From CALCEB01 sp035531475 (GTDB taxonomy: Bacteria > Acidobacteriota > Terriglobia > UBA7540), in NCBI GenBank assembly GCA_035531475.1, contig DATKST010000052.1:1-64000 (forward strand): a stretch of DNA of 64,000 nt, in the 5' to 3' direction. Shown piece by piece: positions 15,540 to 25,913 of this stretch. The notes below the pieces were generated by a model that did no database searches, was not told the origin of the DNA, and saw only the letters and a list, made by a program, of their open reading frames with translations. The position numbers and the translations under genes were made by a program. How positions within the stretch are numbered: the first letter of the stretch is position 1; every line of letters starts with the position of its first letter.

Positions 15540-16892
15540 TTACTCAAAAGTAGGCGCCGGTTCTTTCCGGGAGCTTTTTTCAGAGACCACAAGTTCAGGA
15601 ATGACGAATGAAATACGAGTACCCTGGCCCGGCTCGCTCTGAATGCGCAAAGAAAATTCATCGCCGTAGAGCACCCGCAGCCGCTCATTGACGTTGCGGA
15701 TGCCAATTCCCGATTCGTAGATGTCCCGGCGGCGCTCGGGTGAAATGCCCACGCCGTCATCGTGAACTTCCACGATGAGGTGTCCGTCCTTCCGGTGGGC
15801 CACCAAGGTGATGGTGCCGCCCTCAATCTTCGGTCCAATTCCATGCCGGAGGGCATTCTCCACCAGGGGTTGAAGAACCATGCTGGGCACCAGCGACTCA
15901 ATGGCGCCGGGTTCGACCTGCTTGACGATGCGCAGTTTTTCAGGGCCAAATCGTACCACCTCAATGTCCAGGTAGTCGTCAATGAAATCGAGCTCCTGCC
16001 GCAAAGGAACAAAATGAGCTTGCACTTTCAAGCGGCGGCGCAGAATGTTGGAGAGCTTGAGGAGAACCATCCGCGCTTTGTCCGGGTCAAAGCGGATCAA
16101 GGAGGAAATGGTGTTCAGCGTGTTGAAGAGGAAGTGGGGATTGATCTGGCTGATGAGCGCGTCCATGCGCGCTTGCAGCAACAACCGTTCCTGCTCCTCC
16201 AGCTTATGTTCGATGCGGGTGCTGTTCCAGATGCGAATTGGCAATCCCACGCCGATCAGCGTGCCGAGAACGATCAGGACATTCGTATAAAGATGGGGAG
16301 AATCCTGGTAGAAAAGCCAAAGATGCGATCGCACCAGGCGCCCCACGTCAATTCTCGCGATCTCCAGAATGACACACATCAAGGCGAACAGCACCTGCCA
16401 GTCCAGGGCGGGTTGTTTGAATCTCTGTTTGATGGAGCGGTAGAGGCTGAGGTCGATAAAGGGGCTGAATTTCCAGATGATTTCCTTGTCCGGACAGATC
16501 CATCGCGCCGAACCCGCCACCAGAGCATAAAGAACGGCCATCGGGACGGCCAGGATTTCATGGCCCAGCAAGACCGCCGGCAGGCTCACCATCATGGCTA
16601 CCACGAGGCCCACGATGGTTCCACCCAACAGCCCGGCCAGCGCCGTGATTTCCAGACTCAAGTCGGCTCCACGGTAATTTGCCAGCAGCCGCGCGAAAAC
16701 CCCGAGCATGAAGGGAACGCCCAGAAAAGCGGCAAAGAGTAGTTTTTGGCGTGGGGTGCGTTGCTCAATAAAGAGCAACTTTTTGAATTTGCCAAACCGG
16801 GCAATGATACTGGCAAGGGACGCAATGACGCCCAGCTTGATCAGTAGCGTGATCAGAATGGTGGCGTTGGTTTGGCTGATGGTTACGTGCAT
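15540..16892 (-). CDS. LytS/YehU-type sensor histidine kinase
   Basis: 450 residues. The N-terminal half has about six hydrophobic segments and fits the 5TM-LYT sensor module (GLLGGTIVGLVVAMMVSLPA). The kinase part has the His_kinase motif ALISQINPHFLFNTLNTISS (about residues 247-266), where the histidine of PHFLFN is the phosphoacceptor. The ATP-binding region shows LQPLVENALRHGI (N box), VEVHDDGVGIS (G1) and GIGIRNVNERL (G2). Such kinases normally pair with a LytTR response regulator. None is present in this window, so the partner is elsewhere. The signal is unknown. Confidence 0.9.
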   Translation of the reverse strand: MHVTISQTNATILITLLIKLGVIASLASIIARFGKFKKLLFIEQRTPRQKLLFAAFLGVPFMLGVFARLLANYRGADLSLEITALAGLLGGTIVGLVVAMMVSLPAVLLGHEILAVPMAVLYALVAGSARWICPDKEIIWKFSPFIDLSLYRSIKQRFKQPALDWQVLFALMCVILEIARIDVGRLVRSHLWLFYQDSPHLYTNVLIVLGTLIGVGLPIRIWNSTRIEHKLEEQERLLLQARMDALISQINPHFLFNTLNTISSLIRFDPDKARMVLLKLSNILRRRLKVQAHFVPLRQELDFIDDYLDIEVVRFGPEKLRIVKQVEPGAIESLVPSMVLQPLVENALRHGIGPKIEGGTITLVAHRKDGHLIVEVHDDGVGISPERRRDIYESGIGIRNVNERLRVLYGDEFSLRIQSEPGQGTRISFVIPELVVSEKSSRKEPAPTFE

Positions 16893-17031
16893 GGTAAGCA
16901 GCGGTGTGGATCAGGCCACGCCCGGACAGACGGGAAAAATCGCTGAAATGCCGCAGGGCTTAGTGTTTACGATTAGAGTGGTGTCCAAAAATAGCCCTGA
17001 CGATGCACAAGTACAACTTCGTGAATAATCT

Positions 17032-17041
17032 GGGCTAGCAC
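17032..17041. repeat. Target-site duplication of MITE copy A (left)
   Basis: GGGCTAGCAC, compared with GAGCTAGCGC at 17204-17213 on the other side (8 of 10 identical). Confidence 0.6.
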
Positions 17042-17203
17042 CCATACTGTTCAGTTAAGGCGAGCCTCATGATCTTGATGGCAGAGGCGTGGCGCGACCC
17101 CTCACCCCGGCCCTCTCCCCGCCAGCGGGGAGAGGGCCGGGGTGAGGGGTCCTGGTTTAACCGTGTGCGTTATTCTCGAACGGACCTTAAGTGAACAGTA
17201 TTG
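17042..17203. mobile_element. MITE copy A, 175-bp family (decayed, 162 bp)
   Basis: Non-coding element with imperfect terminal inverted repeats (CCATACTGTTCAGTTAAGG at the left; CAATACTGTTCACTTAAGGT read inward from the right). The interior holds a strong CCCTCACCCCGGCCCTCTCC hairpin with its complement. Related to 25623-25797 and 50329-50503. Confidence 0.75.
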
Positions 17204-17269
17204 GAGCTAGCGCCGGCATCCCGCCTCGACAGAGGCGCGGCAGTTTCCACCCCGTTCCTGGATGCGACA

Positions 17270-17491
17270 CTAGAAACCATCGTCCGGCGCGCCTCCACCT
17301 ACAAAGTGTACCACCTCCAGCCGGTCGCCGGACTCGACAAACGTACCCGGCCAGAGGTCGCGGGGAAGGATTTCGAGGTTGCGCTCCACCGCCACGCGGT
17401 CCAATGGCATTTTGAGCCATTTGAGGAGATCCTGAACGGACTGCGACTCCGGCACTTCTTTGGATTCCCCGTTAATTTGGATGACGATCAA
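17270..17491 (-). CDS. thiS: ThiS-like sulfur carrier protein
   Basis: A 73-residue ubiquitin-fold sulfur carrier. IVIQINGESKEVPESQSVQD begins the beta-grasp fold, and VHFVGGG is the expected C-terminal di-glycine that is thiocarboxylated for thiazole synthesis. Unusually the frame continues six residues (APDDGF) past the glycines, so a maturing protease or tolerance of a tail would be needed before adenylation. The start is TTG, supported by GGAGG a few bases upstream. thiG and other thiamine genes are absent nearby. It could instead serve another sulfur-transfer pathway that uses ThiS-like carriers. Confidence 0.8.
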   Translation of the reverse strand: MIVIQINGESKEVPESQSVQDLLKWLKMPLDRVAVERNLEILPRDLWPGTFVESGDRLEVVHFVGGGAPDDGF

Positions 17492-17590
17492 AGCGGCCTC
17501 CGCAGGGTGCTGCGTCCAAATACCCTTTGATAATCCGCAGAAACTGACAGCAACGCTATTGGCTTCGACTCCGGACCAGCGCTTGCGGAG

Positions 17591-18007
17591 TTATGGTTGG
17601 GGCGCGGGAAGATTCTTCCGCACCGCGTCGAGCACTCCATTTACAAATTCCACCGACCCGTCCTGGGAAAACCGCCGGGCCAGCTCGATCGATTCATTGA
17701 TCACCACCGCGGCCGGGTTTTCGGGATAATGGGTCAGCTCATAAACGGCAAGGCGCAGGATGTTCCGGTCAACGGCCGCCATACGGTCAATGCGCCAGTT
17801 GGTAGCGCACTCCTTGATGAGTTGGTCGAGCGAATCAACCGAATTCGCGGCTCCCTCGAAAAGACCACGCGCAAAAATCTCCGTCTCCGCATCGGGATGC
17901 CGCGGCTTGAGAAATGTTGAGATCACGTGGTCAACACTGTGCTTGCCGACGTCAAACTGGAACAACATTTGCAACGCCAACTCCCGCGCTTTCGTCCTAG
18001 AGGCCAT
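17591..18007 (-). CDS. nusB: Transcription antitermination factor NusB
   Basis: 138 residues, all-helical, binds boxA RNA with NusE (S10) in rRNA antitermination complexes. The N-terminal signature SRTKARELALQMLFQFD (about residues 3-19) and the C-terminal block AVVINESIELARRFSQDGSV plus EFVNGVLDAV are typical. The start is supported by CCTCCAAGAAG shortly upstream of the ATG. It lies downstream of the enoyl-CoA hydratase gene on the same strand with a 110-base gap; the usual neighbour ribH is absent. Confidence 0.95.
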   Translation of the reverse strand: MASRTKARELALQMLFQFDVGKHSVDHVISTFLKPRHPDAETEIFARGLFEGAANSVDSLDQLIKECATNWRIDRMAAVDRNILRLAVYELTHYPENPAAVVINESIELARRFSQDGSVEFVNGVLDAVRKNLPAPQP

Positions 18008-18117
18008 AATGTCTTCTTGGAGGGAAAAGCGGAGGACATTTCAGAATGTTCACACCGTCTCGAAAGGAAAGAACGCGTGGACTCTGAAACCGTCCCGAAA
18101 TTCGTTTCAGGATCTCC

Positions 18118-18906
18118 TCACTTCCCAGTGAATTGCGGCGGGCGCTTTTCGAGGAACGCACGTGTTCCCTCCTTCATGTCGGCCGTGGCGCAGCAAAGGC
18201 CAAAGAGCGCCGCTTCCAAAAATTCTCCTTCCCGTTGCGTCATTTGCGTGCCACGATTCACGGCTTCCATGGAGTATTTGACGGCAAGCGGAGCGTTCGC
18301 CATGATTTTGTGGGCCAGGGCTTCGGCGGCGGCAATCAATTGGTTGGCGGGCGTCACCTGATTGACCAGTCCGATGCGGTAAGCTTCCTGCGCCGGAACC
18401 GGGTCGCCGCTCAGGATCATCTCCATGGCGCGCCCCTTGCCAACCAGCCGCGCCAGCCGCTGCGTGCCGGCATAGCCCGGAATAATGCCCAGCTTAACCT
18501 CCGGTTGGCCGAAGCGCGCATTTTCCGAAGCGATGCGCAGCGTGCAGGCCATCGCCAGCTCGCAACCGCCTCCCAGCGCATAGCCATTCACCGCCGCAAT
18601 CACCGGCTTGCCAAGATTTTCGATCAGAGCGAGCACCTGCTGGCCGAAAATAGATTTCTCCTTGCCTCCATCGGGAATCTGTACGGCAAGCTCGCTCACG
18701 TCCGCGCCCGCCACGAACGCCTTTTCTCCGGCGCCGCGCAGGATCACGGCCCGCACTTCGGGATCAGCTTGGATGGATTCAAAGCAGGCTTTGAGTTCCT
18801 CCATCACCCTTTGGTTCAGCGCATTCAATTTCTCGGGCCGGTTGATGGTGACGTAGGCAATGCCTTCGCGTTTTTCATAGAGCAGGGTCTGGTAGTCCAT
18901 CGGCAT
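18118..18906 (-). CDS. Enoyl-CoA hydratase/isomerase family protein
   Basis: 262 residues, crotonase fold. Hydrates 2-enoyl-CoA to 3-hydroxyacyl-CoA in fatty-acid oxidation or butyrate-type metabolism. Visible motifs are AFVAGADVSELA (oxyanion-hole segment, about residues 64-75), AVNGYALGGGCELAMACTLR (about 105-124), ARFGQPEVKLGIIPGYAGTQ (about 130-149, with the two catalytic-glutamate positions in this region) and the AEALAHKIMANAPLAVKYS helix. It is followed upstream by a 3-hydroxyacyl-CoA dehydrogenase on the same strand, and the pair catalyses consecutive steps. Confidence 0.93.
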   Translation of the reverse strand: MPMDYQTLLYEKREGIAYVTINRPEKLNALNQRVMEELKACFESIQADPEVRAVILRGAGEKAFVAGADVSELAVQIPDGGKEKSIFGQQVLALIENLGKPVIAAVNGYALGGGCELAMACTLRIASENARFGQPEVKLGIIPGYAGTQRLARLVGKGRAMEMILSGDPVPAQEAYRIGLVNQVTPANQLIAAAEALAHKIMANAPLAVKYSMEAVNRGTQMTQREGEFLEAALFGLCCATADMKEGTRAFLEKRPPQFTGK

Positions 18907-18958
18907 TCACCTGAAGTCATAGCCAGTTGTTCGCGTAGATAGCCAAACTGAGGAAGTC

Positions 18959-19849
18959 TCAGCCTTCCAAAAGCCTATTGACCTTGGGATTTTTGGGGTC
19001 CGCATAATCATAGAATCCTTTCCCGGACTTCCTTCCATACATGCCTGCCAACACCATCCGCTTCATCAACGGCGGCGGCGCAAAGCGTTTCTCGCGGTAT
19101 TCGGTGAAAAGGATCTCCGCAATGTAGTAGGTGGTATCAATGCCCACAAAGTCAAGCAGCGTGAGCGGCCCCATGGGATAATTGCAGCCCAGCTTCATGC
19201 CTTGATCGATGTCCTCAATCGATCCGAATCCCTCTTCAAGCGTCCGGATGGCATCAAGGAGATAGGGCACCAGCAGACGGTTCACGATGAAGCCGGCGCG
19301 ATCCGTGGTCAGAATAGGAGTTTTTCCCACTTTGCGGGCGTACTCCAACCCGGTCTCCACCGTGGCCGGATCCGTGACCACCGTTTTGACCACCTCAACC
19401 AGCTTCATCAAGGGCACGGGATTGAAAAAGTGCATGCCGAGGAATTGCGGTCCGCGTTGGGTTGCGGTCATCATTTCCGTCACGCCCAAGGACGAAGTGT
19501 TTGAGGCGAAGATTGCCTCCGGCTTCACGATCCGGTCAAGCCTGGAAAACAGCTCCCGCTTTTGTTCCAGATTTTCAATGATCGCTTCAATTACCAAGTC
19601 ACAATCGGCAAAGTCTTCCAATTTTTGTGTCGTCTGGAGCCTGCCCAGGATTGCAGCCTTTTGCCCGGCCGGAATCTGTCCCTTTTCCTCCAGCTTAGCC
19701 AGCGATTTCTGGATGATTGCCATTCCTTTGCTCAATGCCTCTTCACTGACTTCGCGAACCACGGTTTGAATCCCGGCCATTGCTGCAACTTGGGCGATTC
19801 CGGATCCCATCAGGCCGCAGCCGGCCACGCCTACTTTACGAATCTCCAT
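18959..19849 (-). CDS. 3-hydroxyacyl-CoA (3-hydroxybutyryl-CoA) dehydrogenase
   Basis: 296 residues, NAD-dependent. The Rossmann motif is VGVAGCGLMGSGIAQVAAMA (about residues 7-26). The catalytic region shows FASNTSSLGVTEM (about 113-125) and FLGMHFFNPVPLMKLVEVV (about 135-153, His in HFFNP). A C-terminal domain follows with GFIVNRLLVPYLLDA and GPLTLLDFVGIDTT. Length and motifs fit short-chain Hbd-type enzymes. CAGGAG lies directly upstream of the ATG. It lies upstream of the enoyl-CoA hydratase gene with a roughly 50-base gap, so the two are likely co-transcribed. Confidence 0.94.
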   Translation of the reverse strand: MEIRKVGVAGCGLMGSGIAQVAAMAGIQTVVREVSEEALSKGMAIIQKSLAKLEEKGQIPAGQKAAILGRLQTTQKLEDFADCDLVIEAIIENLEQKRELFSRLDRIVKPEAIFASNTSSLGVTEMMTATQRGPQFLGMHFFNPVPLMKLVEVVKTVVTDPATVETGLEYARKVGKTPILTTDRAGFIVNRLLVPYLLDAIRTLEEGFGSIEDIDQGMKLGCNYPMGPLTLLDFVGIDTTYYIAEILFTEYREKRFAPPPLMKRMVLAGMYGRKSGKGFYDYADPKNPKVNRLLEG

Positions 19850-20371
19850 TGGATCTCCTGAGCAGTAGCTGTGAAAGTTCTAATCTTGCACAGAAATGGG
19901 GCAACCTTAGTGGGCCGACGGTTCGGTCATGCGCAAGCCCCGCCCCACCATCCTTTCGAGCGGGCAGCCACCGAGGGCAAGCAGGCACGTTCCAAGATTT
20001 CTCGCGGCACGTGGAGCCTTAAGCGGATAGAAACTCCTGGCGTAGGCGACCCTCGAAGGTTGGCGTATCACGAGGCGGCGCAAGCAGTTCGTTGTAGAAA
20101 CCCATGGGTGAAACTCGCCTCAGATTTGACAGAATAGTCCCCTTTTGTTAAATTTTCAAAGGTTTCCGGAAAGGCGGTCTCGGTAGGTTTTCGCCGCTAC
20201 AACAAACTGACCCACTACCGGTAAGGTGCCTCTCGCTCCACGCAGGATCAGACCGCGGGCTCCGGTTTCGGGCGATGCCCGGTCCAAAGAAACTGATCTC
20301 CCCCCGACTCAGGCAACCGAATGGCCCGGCAAGCCCACCGAATGGCTCCGGCAAGGCAAACGATAAGTTGA
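19850..20371. other. Non-coding interval upstream of lepA
   Basis: No gene is supported. It contains the lepA promoter (20126-20154) and a partial copy of the GGTAGTGGG repeat ending at 20219, recognisable by CGCCGCTAC and ACCCACTACC. Confidence 0.55.
20126..20154 (+). promoter_or_regulatory. Probable sigma-70 promoter of lepA
   Basis: TTGACA (20126-20131), 17-base spacer, TAAATT (20149-20154), about 220 bases before the lepA start. Confidence 0.65.
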
Positions 20372-22177
<1,806 letters not shown>

Positions 22178-22224
22178 CGGCACACGTCCTCGATGGGAGG
22201 GCGGGCCTTTTCGACCCGGGGACA

Positions 22225-22245
22225 GGCGACCACAAGGGTCGCCCC
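22225..22245. repeat. REP-like palindrome, GGGCGACCC family (inverted copy)
   Basis: GGCGACCACAAGGGTCGCCC, the reverse complement of the 6774 and 55128 copies, in the short gap between lepA and the CPBP gene. Confidence 0.7.
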
Positions 22246-22283
22246 TGCGGGATATCATGTGAGATGGTTCAGGGAGCCCCAAC

Positions 22284-23291
22284 ATGGATGATGCCAACCC
22301 GGATTTCGATCAAACCACAACCAGCGGCCCGACCGGTACATCTGCGAATGTCCCCGGCCCCGGGCCGACCCAAACCGTTCCGCCCGCGCGCCCATTCGTT
22401 GAAAAGATTTTCTTCGGCCACGATGGTTTGCGCTCGGGCTGGAGAATGTTGATTTTCCTGGCGGTGGCTGCGATTTGCATTTTCGCGTTTGGAGGCTTGC
22501 TTGCTCCTTTGCTTCGCAGGCAACGCATCGGACCAACGCGGGGTTTCAGTCCCCTCACTTTGAGTCTGGGCGAAGGGATACCGTTGGCCGGAGTGCTGAT
22601 CGCCGCGTGGGTGATGGCAAAGATTGAACACCGCACTTTCGCAGATTTTGGCCTATCATTCCGGCATTTCGCTTTCGCGAAGTTCTGGCTCGGAATCTTC
22701 TGGGGCTGGCTGGCGCTCACGGCATTGCTTCTCGGCATTCTATTGCTGCACGGCTTCGCATTCGGCTCGCTCGCCATCCACGGACAGGCGGCCGTGAGGT
22801 ACGCGATCTTTTGGGCCGTTGCTTTTCTGGTGGTGGGTCTGTTTGAGGAGTTCGGCTTTCGCGGCTATTTGCTTTCAACGCTCAGCACCGGCATTGGCTT
22901 CTGGCCGGCCGCCATAGTCCTCTCCACCATCTTCGGGGTCATCCATCTGCACAATGCCGGTGAGGATTGGGTGGGAGGATTAGCCGCCGCTCTGATCGGC
23001 CTTTTCTTCTGTTTCACGGTGCGCCGTCTGGGTACGCTGTGGTTTGCGGTGGGATTCCATGCCGCCTGGGACTATGCGGAGAGTTTTATCTATTCCGTGC
23101 CGGACAGCGGCATCGCGGCGCAAGGTCACTTGATGAATTCAAGCTTTCACGGCCCCAACTGGCTCACCGGCGGCAGCGTCGGGCCGGAAGGCAGTCTTTT
23201 GGTGTTTGCCGTGATCGGCGTGGCCTTCATTCTATTTGACCGTATCCATCGCCACGCCGAATTTCCCTTGCACTTGCCACGGGCCACTTGA
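22284..23291 (+). CDS. CPBP family intramembrane metalloprotease
   Basis: 335 residues with about eight hydrophobic segments. A Pro-rich cytosolic N-terminus precedes the first helix. The CAAX-protease/bacteriocin-processing signature is visible as FEEFGFRGYLLSTL (EExxxR, about residues 191-204), followed by STIFGVIHLHNAG (His about 221) and GFHAAWDYAES (about 254-264). These supply the metal-binding and catalytic residues of the family. The biological substrate is unknown. Its stop overlaps the start of rnr by 4 bases (ATGA), so they are co-expressed. Confidence 0.88.
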   Translation: MDDANPDFDQTTTSGPTGTSANVPGPGPTQTVPPARPFVEKIFFGHDGLRSGWRMLIFLAVAAICIFAFGGLLAPLLRRQRIGPTRGFSPLTLSLGEGIPLAGVLIAAWVMAKIEHRTFADFGLSFRHFAFAKFWLGIFWGWLALTALLLGILLLHGFAFGSLAIHGQAAVRYAIFWAVAFLVVGLFEEFGFRGYLLSTLSTGIGFWPAAIVLSTIFGVIHLHNAGEDWVGGLAAALIGLFFCFTVRRLGTLWFAVGFHAAWDYAESFIYSVPDSGIAAQGHLMNSSFHGPNWLTGGSVGPEGSLLVFAVIGVAFILFDRIHRHAEFPLHLPRAT

Positions 23292-25579
23292 TGAACTCCA
23301 AATCGCGCCACGCCAAGAGCCACTCAACCCACTCCCGGGGCTACGAAGAGCCACCAGGCCACGGCCATTCGTCCCGGCCGAGGCTCGTCACCGGACGGCT
23401 GATTGGCCATCGTGATGGCTACGGCTTTGTGGTTCCGGACCGCGAGTTTGAAGGTATTGACCGGGATATCTTCATCCGCCCGGACGGCTTGGGCGCGGCC
23501 ATGCACGGGGATCGCGTTCAAGTGCAGGTGATTCGCTCGCGGCGGCCCTCGCGCTTCCCGGACGAGGAACGGTTGGAAGGCCTGGTTGTCAAAGTTCTGG
23601 ACCGGGCTCAGAAGACCGTGGTGGGTGAGTTCCATTTTGGCTCGCGTTTCAGCACTGTCCGTCCTTTTGACCAACACATCGCCCAAGAAATCGTGATCCC
23701 CCGGGGTCAGGAAATCCCGCGCGATGAAGCCGCCGCCAGCTCACGCCAGGGCCAACGGCAGTTCGGCGGCGAATCCGAAGGACAATCGAAAGCGCGGGAG
23801 CGGCACTCGACGGCCGCAAGTTTCGACGGGATGATTGTAGACGTAGAGATCACCAGTTTCCCGCAAGGCAACACTCCAGCGCGCGGCCGAGTGATCGAAG
23901 TGCTGGGGCAACGCGGGGATTTTGGCGTCGATGTGGAAATGATCATCCGCAAGTTTCACCTGCCGCACCGTTTTCCGCCCGAGGCGCTGGCGGAAGCTGC
24001 CGCGTCGCCACAATTCATTTCCGAGAGGATGCGGCAGGGCCGCCGCGACTTTCGGGATTTTCCCATCGTCACGATTGACGGTGAAACGGCGAAGGATTTT
24101 GACGACGCGGTCTACGTGGAACGCCGGCACAACCACTTCATCCTGCACGTTCACATTGCGGACGTAGCCCATTACGTTCGGCAATCTACCGCCCTGGACC
24201 GTGAAGCCCGGCTGCGCGGCACCTCTGTCTATTTTCCGGATCGCGCCGTTCCCATGCTGCCGCTCGAATTGTCGAACGGCATCTGCAGTCTGAATCCGCA
24301 CGTCGAGCGTCTGGTCATGTCGGTGGTGATGGAGTTGGACTCGAAAGGCCGGGTGCTCGAAGCCGAATTGGCTCCGGGCATCATTCGCAGCGCGGAGCGC
24401 ATGACCTATACCGCCGTTCAGTCAGCGCTGGACGGCGACGCGGCGGCTGTGGCGCGCTACGCGCACCTCTTGGATCAGTTCCGGCTGATGGAAGAGCTGG
24501 CAAAACTCCTGAATCATGGAAGGGAGGAACGCGGTGCGATTGATTTTGACCTTCCCGAGCCGGAAATTGAGTTTGACGAATCCGGCCGCATGATTGGCGT
24601 GGCCCGCTCGGAGCGGACGATGGCGCACCGCATCATTGAGGAGTTCATGCTGGCCGCCAATGAAGCCGTGGCCGGATTTCTGGAAGCGCGGGCCGTGCCT
24701 TCGCTCTACCGCATTCACGAGAAGCCCGATCCCAAGAAGGTTATTGAATTTGAAGAAATCGCCGCCCCGTTCGGATATTCGCTCGGAGTGGAACTGCCCG
24801 CCGCCTGGCGGGTCCGGGTGCATGCCCGTGACGAGCGCGACCGCTATCCGCGCTTTCAGGAGAAGGTGGATGGCGCGGGGCTGAAAATTACTTCGCGCCA
24901 CTATCAGCGGCTCACCCAGCGGATTGCCGGCAAGCCCGAGGAGAGGATTCTTTCCTACCTCATGTTGCGGTCACTGAAGCAGGCTCGCTACTCCGAGGAG
25001 AATCAGGGACACTTTGCCTTGGCCTCGCAGTCCTACACTCATTTCACGTCGCCCATCCGCCGCTATCCCGACTTGATCGTCCACCGGATTCTGAAAGCAG
25101 TTCTCGAGGGTGAGGGGGGAAGCGCCCGCCATCGTTTCACGGAGCATCCGGCTAGAGAACCTCACTCTAACGCTCACTTTCATCCGGAACTGGTGGGTCA
25201 CATCCCCATCGGCGAATTGCGCTCTCTCTCTCTTGAGACGTCCGAGGCGGAACGCCGGGCCGCCGATGCGGAGCGCGACCTTTTGGATCTGAAGAAAGTT
25301 GCGTTCATGGCGGAGCGGCTGGGCGACGAATTTGAGGCTCTTATTATCAGCCTGACTAAACATGGCTTTTTCGTTGAGCTGGTCGATATCTTCGTCGAGG
25401 GTTTTGTGCCTCTGGAACAGATGGGCGGCGGGCGGTACATTTACCGGGAGAAGTTGCGCGCCATTGTCAGCCGCGATTCAAAAAAGGCGTTCCGTCTGGG
25501 TGAGCGCATCCAGGTCCGACTGGATCGCATTGACCACAGCGGTAACAAGCTGGAATTCGCCGTTATCGAGTCATCTTAG
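23288..25579 (+). CDS. rnr: Ribonuclease R
   Basis: 763 residues, RNase II/R-type 3'-5' exoribonuclease acting on structured RNA. An N-terminal cold-shock-type domain (VTGRLIGHRDGYGFVVPD, about residues 34-51) is followed by the RNB catalytic domain with IVTIDGETAKDFDDAVYVER (about 259-278, including the Mg-binding aspartates) and the later HFTSPIRRYPDLIVHRIL (about 584-601). A C-terminal S1 domain begins near LISLTKHGFFVELVDIFVEG (about 690). The N-terminus lacks the usual helix-turn-helix, and the tail lacks the long basic extension of the E. coli protein. Translationally coupled to the CPBP gene. Confidence 0.95.
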   Translation: MMNSKSRHAKSHSTHSRGYEEPPGHGHSSRPRLVTGRLIGHRDGYGFVVPDREFEGIDRDIFIRPDGLGAAMHGDRVQVQVIRSRRPSRFPDEERLEGLVVKVLDRAQKTVVGEFHFGSRFSTVRPFDQHIAQEIVIPRGQEIPRDEAAASSRQGQRQFGGESEGQSKARERHSTAASFDGMIVDVEITSFPQGNTPARGRVIEVLGQRGDFGVDVEMIIRKFHLPHRFPPEALAEAAASPQFISERMRQGRRDFRDFPIVTIDGETAKDFDDAVYVERRHNHFILHVHIADVAHYVRQSTALDREARLRGTSVYFPDRAVPMLPLELSNGICSLNPHVERLVMSVVMELDSKGRVLEAELAPGIIRSAERMTYTAVQSALDGDAAAVARYAHLLDQFRLMEELAKLLNHGREERGAIDFDLPEPEIEFDESGRMIGVARSERTMAHRIIEEFMLAANEAVAGFLEARAVPSLYRIHEKPDPKKVIEFEEIAAPFGYSLGVELPAAWRVRVHARDERDRYPRFQEKVDGAGLKITSRHYQRLTQRIAGKPEERILSYLMLRSLKQARYSEENQGHFALASQSYTHFTSPIRRYPDLIVHRILKAVLEGEGGSARHRFTEHPAREPHSNAHFHPELVGHIPIGELRSLSLETSEAERRAADAERDLLDLKKVAFMAERLGDEFEALIISLTKHGFFVELVDIFVEGFVPLEQMGGGRYIYREKLRAIVSRDSKKAFRLGERIQVRLDRIDHSGNKLEFAVIESS

Positions 25580-25612
25580 CTCCGGTCCCCACCCGAAGTT
25601 CGTGAATAAGCC

Positions 25613-25622
25613 GGGTTAAGAG
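25613..25622. repeat. Target-site duplication of MITE copy B (left)
   Basis: GGGTTAAGAG, repeated exactly at 25798-25807. Confidence 0.85.
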
Positions 25623-25797
25623 CAATGCTGTGCAGTTAAGGTGAGTCTCATGATCTTGATGTCAGAGGCGTCACCTGACCCCTCACCCCGGCCCTCTCCC
25701 CGCCTGCGGGGAGAGGGGGAACCGCACAGCGGTGGGTGAGGGGCTCAGGTTCAACCGTGTGCATTATTCTCGAACAGACCTTAAGTGAACAGCATTG
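25623..25797. mobile_element. MITE copy B, 175 bp, intact
   Basis: Terminal inverted repeats CAATGCTGTGCAGTTAAGGT (left) and CAATGCTGTTCACTTAAGGT (right, read inward), 18 of 20 identical. No coding capacity. The interior holds a strong GC-rich hairpin (CCCTCTCCCCGC / GCGGGGAGAGGG). Flanked by perfect 10-bp duplications. Same length as copy C. Confidence 0.88.
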
Positions 25798-25807
25798 GGG
25801 TTAAGAG
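25798..25807. repeat. Target-site duplication of MITE copy B (right)
   Basis: GGGTTAAGAG, identical to 25613-25622. Confidence 0.85.
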
Positions 25808-25913
25808 GCTAGACGCAAATGGCTTGACGCGGACTGGCCGGCGGGAACACAATTGAGGGGACTGAGAAGTTCTGGTCCGGCCGGACCGAGGTAGGCCAGG
25901 AGGTTTGTTAACC

